DNA of 64,000 bases from Cryptomeria japonica (taxonomy: Eukaryota > Streptophyta > Pinopsida > Cupressales > Cupressaceae), in the NCBI RefSeq assembly GCF_030272615.1, contig NC_081406.1, forward strand, positions 143,523,041 to 143,587,040. Reading direction: 5' to 3'. A program made the translations under genes and the position numbers. How positions within the stretch are numbered: the stretch's first letter is position 1; the number at the start of each line of letters is the position of its first letter. Below the pieces are notes generated by a model that saw only the letters and a program-made list of their open reading frames with translations, ran no database searches and had not been told where the DNA came from. Positions 46,637 to 56,522 of this stretch are shown here, in pieces.

Positions 46637-47685
46637 ATCACATGCTCTGAATATTCTTTTACTATCTTCGGTTCAAATTCGGATATCAGACATGTGTTCT
46701 GTCTCAATTTGTTCCTTGTCATCACTGGATCATCCTTATCTCCTATAATCTGACTTGATGCATGATTTCTTCTGACATATTTTGCTAATATAGACTCGGT
46801 AGGCTCTGTATAATCTTCTTCATCACTCGGTAACTGAGTATTTTCTTCATTTTCTTCATCGGTTTTCTCGGTAGGACTTCTCGGTTGTACATATACAAAC
46901 TCTTCATAATCTTCTGGTTCTTTGGAATTTCCTTCATCATTCCTTTCTGCAAATTCATCAATTTTCACATTTGCACTTTCCACTATTTTATTAGATGATT
47001 TGATCAGACATTTAAATGCTTTACTCCTAGAGAAATAACCAAGAAATGTTCCTTCCTCACTTTTTTGATCAAATTTTCCATTTCTATCATCTTTGTGAAC
47101 ATAACATCTACTTCCAAATATTTTAAAATAACTTACATTTGGTTTCTTGTCATACCAGATTTCATACAATGTCTTCATAGTTCCTTTCTTCAGTTGTACT
47201 CAGTTCAGGGTATAAACTACAGTGCTTATTGCTTCTCTCCAAAATGTTTGAGGTACTCTCTTTTCTATCATCAATGTTCTGGCACAATCTACAATTGATC
47301 TGTTTCTTCTTTCAGCTATCCCATTTTGCTGTGGTGTTCTCGGTGCAAATACTTGTCTCTTTATACCATGATCATTGCAAAATAAGTTAAATTCATCTGA
47401 AATGAACTCTCCCACTCTATAAGATCTTAGACATTTCAACTATCTTCCTGTTTCATTTTCAACTCTTGCTTTATACCATTTGAACATTTGAAAGGCTTCT
47501 GATTTCTCTTTTAAAAACATAACTGACATCATCCTTGAGTAATCATCCACAAATAATATGAAGTATTTATCACCATAATAACTTTGAACTTTCATAGGAC
47601 CACAAAGATCAGTGTGCACAAGATCTAAAATTCTTTTAGAAGTGTAAGACTTACTTGTAAAGCTTGATTTTGTCATCTTACCCAT
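46624..47685 (-). pseudogene. Copia integrase of element 4
   Basis: After a TGA at 47697-47695 the reading continues MGKMTKSSFTSKSYTSKRI, LVHTDLCGPMKV, ILFVDDYSRMMSV; a TAG at 47442-47440; KCLRSYRVGEFISDEF, APRTPQQNGIAERRNRS, FWREAISTVVYTLN; a TGA at 47202-47200 in the place where element 3 has arginine. Then FKIFGSRCYVHKD, EGTFLGYFSRSKAF, a glutamate-rich linker and the TESILAKYVRRNHASSQIIG, VMTRNKLRQNTCLISEFEPK region. Three stops make it inactive. Confidence 0.85.
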
Positions 47686-47694
47686 CTGACATTC

Positions 47695-49323
47695 TCAGCA
47701 TATTGCATTCTTAGGTTTTTCCAAGCTCAGTAGACCTCTTACTCGGTGCTTCTTACTTATTTTGATTAGGTTATCAAAATTTACATGACAAAACTTTCTA
47801 TGCCATAACCAGGTATCTTCTATTTTTGCATACAGACAATTGTTCAGAGTTGAGTCAAGATGAAATATATTACCTCTTGTTTGAGTCCAGGTAGCAGTCA
47901 ACTTTCCATGTTTGTCATGAACTTTGACAATTCCTTTCTGAAATTCTATTCGGTATCCTGTATTGTTTAGTTGTGCTACACTCAACAAATTGTATTTTAG
48001 ACCTTCAACCCAATATACATCATCACATTTAGCATTGTCAAGAAGTGTGATAGATCCTTTACCTTTCACTGGACATGGTGCATCATTACCAAATCTTACA
48101 TAACCTCCATCATAATCTTCTAAATTAACAAACTTGTATTTATCACCTGTCATGTGATGTGAGCATCCACTATCTATGATCCAAGAATAATTATTAGTTA
48201 TGTGTGATATTAAGGCTTTTTCTTCATATCTTTCTCCATTTGATCCATCTTTGATAGCTACATATACAACTTCCTCTGTCTCAGTCCCATCAGATTTATC
48301 ATCATTGGATTCCTCATCAGCTACTAGGCATGTCTTTCTATCTCTCCTTCTGAAGTCTCGGTGTCCTTTGTATTGGTTGTCTTTCTGTCTGTCATCTCGG
48401 TATTCTCTTTTTTCACTAGATTCTTTGTCAGGACAATTAGAAGCCATATGTCCAATTTTATCACAGTTAAAACATTTTAAAGGTAACTTTCCTTTACACT
48501 TACCTTTGCCTCTCGGTAACCTTCTGGCCAATAATGCTTCAAAATTTTCTTGCTTTCTGATTTCCTCATATAGTTTGTGTACTTCTTCCATGTTTTTGCG
48601 AAATCTCTCACTTGCTCCACTATAATTTCCTTCAGCATACTTATACATTCTATCATTGTAATCATTAGATTCACCAAAATGAAAAGAATTGAATGCAGAT
48701 TCAACTTTGTTTACCGAAGACCCACTGTTATAAAAATTACTTAACTCAAAAGCATGTAGCTTACCGATAGTAGCATCCAAAGAGACTGGCATGTTTGGTA
48801 CTGACCTTAATTCATTAATTGCAGAGACTCGAATGGCATAAGCAGGTAGAAGTGTTTTCAACAACTTACTTGTTACATCCTTTTCTTCAATAGTTCCTCT
48901 TCCTCCTTTGATTTGATTGACAGTTTCCTTTAACCTTGTACTGTATTGGATTATGTTCTCACCTTCATTCATTCTCATGGATTCAAGTTGTCCTCTTAGA
49001 CTGTCTACTTTTTCTCTTTGAACATGTTCATCACCACCATACACAGATATAAGCTTATTCCACATAGCTTTGGCATCATTACAACCTTCTAGATCATTAA
49101 ACTCTGAGTCGGTCAATGCTGATGTTATTTCAATTATTGCTTGAATATGTTCTTGCTTTGCCTTTATCTCTTCCATTGTCATAGGGTAGGTGCTAGGTGC
49201 AGTGTAATCATTCTCCAGATAATATGTTGCATATTCTCCAATTCCTGATAAGTCCAGCTTCATCCTTTTCTGCCATGTGGAGAAACTTGACTTATTCAAC
49301 TTTGGTGCATCCCTTTTATACAT
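47695..49323 (-). CDS. Copia gag, protease and integrase start of element 4
   Basis: The open frame extends to 49341, but the first ATG is at 49323 (MYKRDAPKLN), which I take as the start. In order: capsid-like domain (TWQKRMKLDLSGIGEYATYY, AMWNKLISVYGGDEHVQREK, LRGQLESMRMNEGENI); CCHC knuckle CFNCDKIGHMASNC (about residue 287); a charged stretch; protease WIIDSGCSHHMTGDKYKF (about residue 388); and integrase zinc domain start LWHRKFCHVNFDNLIKI. It stops at a TGA where the next cysteine pair should be (NAIC-stop-EC). Gag and protease could still be translated. The element cannot complete a cycle without RT. Confidence 0.85.
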   Translation of the reverse strand: MYKRDAPKLNKSSFSTWQKRMKLDLSGIGEYATYYLENDYTAPSTYPMTMEEIKAKQEHIQAIIEITSALTDSEFNDLEGCNDAKAMWNKLISVYGGDEHVQREKVDSLRGQLESMRMNEGENIIQYSTRLKETVNQIKGGRGTIEEKDVTSKLLKTLLPAYAIRVSAINELRSVPNMPVSLDATIGKLHAFELSNFYNSGSSVNKVESAFNSFHFGESNDYNDRMYKYAEGNYSGASERFRKNMEEVHKLYEEIRKQENFEALLARRLPRGKGKCKGKLPLKCFNCDKIGHMASNCPDKESSEKREYRDDRQKDNQYKGHRDFRRRDRKTCLVADEESNDDKSDGTETEEVVYVAIKDGSNGERYEEKALISHITNNYSWIIDSGCSHHMTGDKYKFVNLEDYDGGYVRFGNDAPCPVKGKGSITLLDNAKCDDVYWVEGLKYNLLSVAQLNNTGYRIEFQKGIVKVHDKHGKLTATWTQTRGNIFHLDSTLNNCLYAKIEDTWLWHRKFCHVNFDNLIKISKKHRVRGLLSLEKPKNAIC

Positions 49324-49371
49324 CTTCGGATCTTGCCTCAAGTTCCTTTAAAATTTTCTTTCAGAGTTCTA

Positions 49372-49383
49372 GCTCTGATACCA
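49372..49383 (-). promoter_or_regulatory. Primer-binding site of element 4
   Basis: gctctgatacca is the exact complement of TGGTATCAGAGC, the initiator methionine tRNA 3' end. It lies two bases from the LTR edge at 49386. Confidence 0.9.
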
Positions 49384-49385
49384 AT

Positions 49386-50919
49386 TGTTAGTTAGATGAG
49401 AGGAGAGGGGGGGTGAGGGGGGGATGGGTGAATCAGATAAACTCACAATTCAACATATTCATCAGATTCAACCTCGGTAGAACTTACTTGATATGCAACT
49501 ATGACTGTAAATCATTCAAACTTATAAATTGATAAACTTGAAACATCAAAACACATTTAACACCAAATTTAACGTGGAAACCCAAATAGGGAAAAACCAT
49601 TGTGGGATTTCGGACCCACAAAGAAAATATACTCTTCTACAGTATGCTTGGTTAAAAGCCAATCCTGTTAAAGATTACATAAACACATTGATAGATGTAA
49701 CCCGGTCAAGGGATTTCCCTCAGATCTATTAGAATCTTGCACTTTGTTAGAAGTGAACTTGTCAAAGGATTGCAAACACTCATTCAGAATGTTACCTTGC
49801 TAGAGGATTTACAAATAAGACTGTTAGGTCCACTCGGTTAAAAGATTTCCTGTCACTTATAGAAATAAATAACAGTAATAAAATATATCTGCAACTTCAC
49901 ATCTAAAATGTTAAAGCAGACTCTATGTGCTCAAAATAATCTTGTCATAAGACTTATCTTCCTCTTGCTGGGCTTCCTAATATGTTCTTCAATCAGATCT
50001 TCAATCTTTTGTACTCGGTAATCACCTTTGCAGTATCACTGCTCTTCTATTTGTCTGCATCCTTTGTTCATCAACTTTTCCTTATTTATAAGCAATTCCT
50101 AACCGCTTAATCTCCTTAATCACATTTCCCATGATTAATCTTAGCCATAAGATCTTCAAACTTGACTAGGTTCATTGAATCCTTCGAACTGAAAAACGTT
50201 TTATCTTGCCTTGGAACTTGTAATCCTTCCTTGGTACTTGCGCTCAGTTATGACCGCTCAATCTGTATTGTAGATCTAACTCTTGAATTTTCATTGTCGT
50301 TGATCCTTAACAAACTTCTTACACGACATTCCAATCTTCTATAAATCTCCAGCTCATTGGCATCCTTCATTTAATAATGTATTTATTCATCCAATGCATT
50401 TTGTTACTGCTCGGTTGATACTCGGTAAATACTGAACTTTACTCGGTAGACATTATATATTCATCTCGGTTACTGTCTCAGTAGCTTTGCTTGCTGACGA
50501 CACTCGGTAACTTCTTTCCTCTTTAACCGACAGCGATAACCTTGGTGTTTACCGACTAGCTCCTTGCTCGGTAAAATAGAACAGTATCAAACTTTTACTC
50601 ACCTATTGCATGAGATCTTTTCTCCTCCTTATCCAGTCTTCGAATACATATAGGATATCAAAACAATCAAAATAACATAATCTCATCACTGTCTAACTCG
50701 ATAATAGTTGCCCATTGAATAACTTATTACTCCCCTTCATTTTCACATTCTTTCAATGTCACTTACCGACATCTTTATGCTCATCAAAACATACTCAACA
50801 TCATACTGAATCAGAAAATCAATTGCTTGACATCAATGACAAAATAATATTATTAAGACAGTAATCATCCTTTATCAATTATATCATCAATCTCCAACAA
50901 ACTTATTGTAATGCCAACA
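49386..50919 (-). repeat. 5' LTR of element 4
   Basis: This 1,534-bp LTR starts TGTTAGTT and ends ATGCCAACA on the plus strand (TGTTGGCAT on the minus strand). G-rich runs lie at 49408-49427. The tgtgggatttcggacccaca hairpin is at 49601-49620. A motif of the form tactcggta recurs many times between 50000 and 50580. Confidence 0.8.
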
Positions 50920-52330
50920 GGAGAAACAACCTTGGTTTCATATACAAGATCCACTCAAGATGTTGTCCAAACTGAGTATCTGGGAGAAAAATTAATTGGG
51001 GAGGAACAGGAAGTGAATCAACCCCCACCATTGCCCTTAAAGATCACTGCTATCACCATGCCTAACGAGAAGGATGGAAATTAATTTGAAGTGCAACAAT
51101 GGCAGTGCCAATCATGTTAGGGCCCTTGCTTGTGCACACTTCATGTCAAATGATTCATTTGTAAAGACACAAGAATTCAAAGATTTTGCATAAGAATGAA
51201 TAAGGACCAATATCACAATAAAATCAATTCAAGGATGGAAATGGAAGATCCTTCTAGATATGAGCCGATATAATCAAACTGATTAGATTATATTTTCTAT
51301 TTGATTTTAAGGATAATACTCTAGAACAGGGGAGAAGAATGGTGAAAGAGACTGGTATGCTTTTGTTACTAGAGTGGGATATATCCTTTGTTATTTCATT
51401 GGATACAGTTAGAAGGCAAGACATTCAGGTGCTTTCCACATAAGAGGAAGCATAATTGACCCTCTTGAGATCCAATTTCAACCCTAATTTGAAACCCTAT
51501 CTATTTGGGAAATGGCTCCTAATACTAACATGCCTCAATTATGTGATGTCCATGAATTGACAAGAAGTGTAATTATTAAGAGACTATAAGAGACCACTAC
51601 TCCTCAAGCTGCATCCTTGGTAGTTAATGCAACACCCTTTTGTGAAGCAGAAACCAAGAAATTACAGGCAAGATCTGACAAGCTACATGATAAATACATG
51701 GATGCCTTAAGGGAAATAAATCAATTAAAATCTCACATACCATTTCCTTCAACATCTGTCTCTGTGCCAATTGTTGAATTGCTGCCAAGCTCTATAGAGT
51801 TGTCATCGCAAGAGGAGTCACTCCAAGCCAAAATAAAGAAGTTTAATGAGAAGGTAAAGAGCTTCAAAGGAAAGAGGTTGAATTTAATGATTTGAATTGT
51901 TGCAAATCTACTCAACTTTAAAATTTCAATAATTATGAACAAACTGGATCATACATGGAAGTCTTATTTAAATCTTCAGTCAACATTCCAGAAGTATTTG
52001 ACTAACAGGCGAAATTTGAAAGGATTTATGAAGAGGCAAAACCCTAATGCTCCAATGCTCAAAACAATTTACAAATATGCTAGGTTTTATCCACAAGCGA
52101 CTGGAGAGCTAATTGCTTCACGTGATATGTTGATCATAATGGAGGAAGTTGTAGCATATTTGGCCAAATTGGACAAACAAGTGAAAGGAAAATTAGACCA
52201 TTTGGAGAGTATGGAGAAGGGAGTGGTGCCAAGCATTTTGGGAGAGCATGGGATTTTAAAGCCACTTCATAGATGGAAGGATGAATTCAATACAGTGGTC
52301 CCCACTTTGTCCTCTTTTGTTTGAAATGTA
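50920..52330 (+). pseudogene. Unrecognised long ORF, second part
   Basis: It begins ETTLVSYTRSTQDVVQTEYL in the same strand and style as the region before 46630. A degraded stretch follows. From 51617 come AETKKLQARSDKLHDKYMD and EESLQAKIKKFNEKVKSFKG (coiled coil). From 51935 a 129-codon frame reads YKYARFYPQATGELIASRDM, AYLAKLDKQVKGKLDHLE and ends at a stop at 52324. The helical C-terminus is the best preserved part. Family and function are unknown. Confidence 0.5.
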
Positions 52331-53595
52331 AATACATATTTATTGAATATCATACTTGACGAATTGTTTAAAGTCAAATTTTGATAGCTTCACCAAAGAA
52401 ACTAGAGCAATCTTGGATGCCAGATTCACCATTCATAATGAAAGAGTGACAAGATTTCTAACTTTATAATGACTCTCAAAAAGAACATAAGCAAAATGGT
52501 TAGGAAAGTATAACGATTAAGTGGTTTTGAAATGCAAGGTGAAATGAGATGAAATAAAAAAAAATGATTTGTATTTCAATCGATTCATGTCAATAGACAT
52601 TTTACCCCATCACCATCCTAAGTAGATCACGAGTGTGTAAAAGATGGTGCCAATATAAGATCAATTTTGATGCCGTTGTGTCTTCCTTGAGGCAAGTGCA
52701 TAGGTCTCCAACAACTCCAACAGATTCAACATCTTCTGCAACAATCATAAAGCCTAATTTTGCCTTCTATTGAAGTCGTTATGCCTTCTAGCATATTCAT
52801 TTTGTTAAATGTTTGTCAAATGAATATGTAACATCATTGCATTGGCTTTAAGCTTGTTTTTCTCCCTTGTTTCTATAAAAGGGAATTCGCACCCATTGTA
52901 CAAGGATTTTGAATTTTATGAAGCAGGTTTTTTGTAAAAGTATTAAATCTTAACGTTAAAGAAGCAATCATGGTTTGTGAATGTTAATATCACATAAAAA
53001 AAAGAGTAGATGCTTTTGTCACAATTATATCCAAAATGTTTACTCAATCTCTTTTAAAATAAAATGATCAAGGATCTTTCATTTGATCTCTTTGAATCTT
53101 CTGTAAGTGTAAGTTTTTGTTTTCTACTTCTTTTCAAGTAAAAGAATAAAATGCTTTGAACAATACATAAGAATCTAGAAGAAAATTTGTAACAAATTCC
53201 ATAAATAGGAGGTGTTAATGTAATAAATCGGTGATTTGAACACACTGGTTAGAATTTAATTGCTAGAAACATAAATTTGCATGTTATGGACTGACTCTAT
53301 AACCCTAGGAAAACACTGGTCAATAAGTTTTCGTGTATACTATTTAGGACCAAGTAGTTTGTGTGTCTATTGTTGAGCAAAATTCTAAGTAGTTTACGTG
53401 TCTTCTTGGTGCATTCATATGAGAACATTTTTGTTATGCAAAAGGAAGGTAATTTTATGATTACTTCCTACTTATTGGCCACTGACTTGAAACCTTCCAT
53501 GATAAGACATGGGTAACCTTTAAAATATCTAGACCATTAGTTGGAATTAAAAGACAAACCAGCACAAACTACATTTTTCCTACTCCTAATGTGGA
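52331..53595. other. No recognisable gene or element
   Basis: This AT-rich stretch has only short motif-free frames. No terminal repeats or RNA genes are visible. Confidence 0.55.
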
Positions 53596-53599
53596 TCCT

Positions 53600-55345
53600 T
53601 AGGTTAACACTAGGGGGAGGAGAGGTTCTGCTATTTTGTTTTCTCTCCTTGAGAGATAGATGACTATCTTGCTTCTCTAGTTGAACCCTACAAAATTTTC
53701 TCCATATTCTCCATATAGTTGGTAGGGCAAACTAGAGACTTACATTTTTTAGCACCTTGGCCTAAATCAAGAAAAAGATCTGAAGGGGGCTTTTCCTTAA
53801 TCAAGGTGGTGCATATAGGGTTAGGCTGATTCCTTGAGGCTTTCGATGACATCTCTATTAGATCCCCCAAAAGGATGTTCCTTCTGGATTCTTAGTTACA
53901 CATCTTCTTGACTTAAGTTTGACCCAATTTCTCCCCTTAAGGATTGTCCTTCAAATATTCACAAGACATACTTTCCCTTTGTGGTTTTGGGTCATCTAAG
54001 TACTCAAGAAGAGGCCTCGAATGAGAAATCTTAGAGTCCACATCAACTTCTTCAATAGAGAACACATAAAAGTAAGATAGCTTGTCACCAATCTCCATAT
54101 TAGGCAATTTACTATATGTAACAACTTCCTAGGCCTTCGAAAAGAGATCTATCAGCAAAGGAAAAATATTTTTGGTAAGGAAATCTTTCCTCATAGGAAA
54201 GAATAGCCATTTATCTAAACTTCCTTCAAGGGCCTTCTCCTTTCAAACTTTCTTGACTGATTTTCCATTATGGGTAGGGCATAGTTTCACTCAATGTCTT
54301 ACTTTCTTACATTTAAAACAAGCAAAGGTAATAGATTCGCATTCTAGCATCTACTTCCATTCTCCTAGACTTGATTTAAAGCTAATGGAGGAGGGCAAAT
54401 CACCTTTCTACTCAACACAAAAATAGGTTCTAGCAAAAACCATCCGTCTTCTTCTGAGGGTCATAGGGTCAATAGAAATTATTTGACCAAAATCATTGAC
54501 AACTCCTTTGAAGACCTCTTGAGTTTTTATTGCAATATTCTATTAGAATAGTAGACACATGAACCCACATTGATGCCATGTTGAAAGAGTTTTTTGAGGC
54601 ATCAAACCTTGACTCCCATCTCTTGAGGGCAAAGGTCAATTTAGTGATAAGCCACAACCCCTCGGCTAGGATTTTATAGAGGTCCTCTTCACAAGCAAAG
54701 ATAAGTGATAAATAACCTTTGGTAAGGGTAGTGATCTTCAATTGAATTTCCGTTCTCCATTTTTTGCCCACCTAGGCTCTTGCCATTTAAATATTCAATC
54801 TAAGACCCAAAATAATTGACCAAAGTCATCTCTAGCTTAGAGACACTTTTATCAACAATACCATCACAAGTAGAAATGAACAACTCACCTAAACAAGGGT
54901 TAGAGGAAACCTTGATCTATGAAAAAGAATTTTTTTCTTCCAATTTAAGATCAAAGAAAGAAACCCAACACTAGGGAACCACCTTGTTTGTTGTGTGGAT
55001 AGATGAGGATTGACCACTAAATACTTCAAGGCCCACAATCTTACCCACTTTAGATAGAATAAGCTCAAAACTAGGGACAAAACTCTTGGGGCTCCCTCCA
55101 AGAGTCTTATCACCAAGTATTTGCCACTTGCAAGATACGTCTTAGGTCAAGAGGTTTATCCAAAACTTACACAAACCTATCTTCCTTGTCCTTTGTCATC
55201 CCATTTCGCATCTAATCACCATCATCACTCACATCGAGAGTACTACCACTAGTCCCACCTACCACACCCACCCCATTCATAGACCCACCACCAACTTGTT
55301 GCCCATAGTTTGCAACCCTAGTTATAGACGCTAGACCCTCCATCA
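53600..55345 (-). pseudogene. LINE ORF1 (DUF4283-like and zinc knuckle), degenerate
   Basis: From 55341: MMEGLASITRVANYGQQVGG, then frameshifted sequence. At 54771-54493 come KITTLTKGYLSLIFACEEDL, EGLWLITKLTFALKRWESRF and MWVHVSTILIEY, which is the DUF4283 fold of plant LINE ORF1. Near 54310: CFKCKKVRH-stop-VKLC (knuckle with one residue lost). The end near 53640 reads ENKIAEPLLPL. Many stops break it. No ORF2 follows on the minus strand. Confidence 0.75.
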
Positions 55346-56522
55346 TTTAAAATAGTATATCATGTTTCTTCAAGAAAAAAAAAAAAGATTTTTTGTATGT
55401 TGATTACTCAACATTAAATAACCATTTTTTTCATGTTAAGATAAATTATTATTTAAATATAAATCTTTTTGTAAAAAAGTATCCATACAAATATTATCTA
55501 CAACTATAAGATTTTAGTTTTAATAGTACTAAAGATAAACAAATTTTAATAGCTACAAGATACATTCACTTATAATAACCTATTCACTAGAAATATTTAA
55601 AATTAGTTTCATTTCTGGATGAGAATGGAATGACATTTACTAAAGTTCTTATATCCCTGACTCATTGGTCAATGAAAAGAAGGAAAACAGAATATTAATG
55701 AGAAAGCTGTTCAACGGTAACTATGTGAGAATTCTTTTAAGTCAAAGGTGCAGCCATATTCAGAAAGTTCACATTGTAATAGCTTAAACATCCTCATTTA
55801 ATTTGTGAATTTCAGACAATAATACAAGAGATGAAACTAGACTACTTGGATTATGAAAATATAATAGGAAACAATTTTACTCTTTCCTGTCAAAACAAAG
55901 AGGAAGAAAGGACTCAGTCGATTTCAGCTTTAGCAGAGAGATAAAAATACCAAAATCCAGCCCTAGCAGGAAATAAGGACTCAGTTGACTGTCAGATATT
56001 ATATTAATTCTCTCAAGATAAATATGTGATTACAAAGTCAGCATAGAGTATCATCCAAATAAGAAATCTTGATAGACAAGTCTAATAGATAACGGAAAGT
56101 ATGGATTGTCATAAATCATTTTCAAATATCGGAAAAATAATGCTCTGTATGTGACAAACATCCTTACAACTAACTTTATAGATTTACATTTATCATGCAA
56201 AAATCTTCAAATATTTTGTAATATCTATGAAATCATCAAAATATTTTAAATTGATGATAATTTTTAAGTATGATTTTGAAATTGCTTATGATAAAACATA
56301 ATCTTGAATAATAAGAAAGAACCATTCAGTTAAGCTTCAATCCAAACTATCATAACTAGAATTAGAACCAACATTATCAAAATAACTTTCCCATCCTTTA
56401 TAAGAGAATAGTTCTATACATGAGTAACACTAAAATGAATGCAAAAATATCAATTTCTAGAGCTGGGAAAATATGTATCCAAGAACGATTTTGAATGGCT
56501 GGCACTTATCAAAACATGAGAA
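55346..56522. other. 3' flank of the PPR gene, nothing recognised
   Basis: It starts with a 14-A run and is AT-rich throughout. No element ends or coding motifs are visible. Confidence 0.5.

Larger units (their letters stand above)
46630..50919 (-). mobile_element. Copia element lacking RT and 3' LTR (element 4)
   Basis: Minus-strand order is 5' LTR (50919-49386), primer-binding site, gag with CCHC, protease, integrase, pre-RT linker, then an end near 46630 after FEPKIVKEY. It is less damaged than element 3: gag, protease and the start of integrase form one 548-codon open frame. RT, RNase H and the 3' LTR are missing. It separates two parts of an unrelated ORF (45010-46636 and 50920-52330). 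Confidence 0.85.

Noticed and set aside
46600-46640. Left target duplication for copia element 4
   Set aside because: The bases after the right LTR end (ggaga, 50920-50924) do not recur at the left end, which fits truncation.
48200-48625. 141-codon plus-strand frame
   Set aside because: It is the antisense of the element 4 gag-protease frame, which has recognisable domains.
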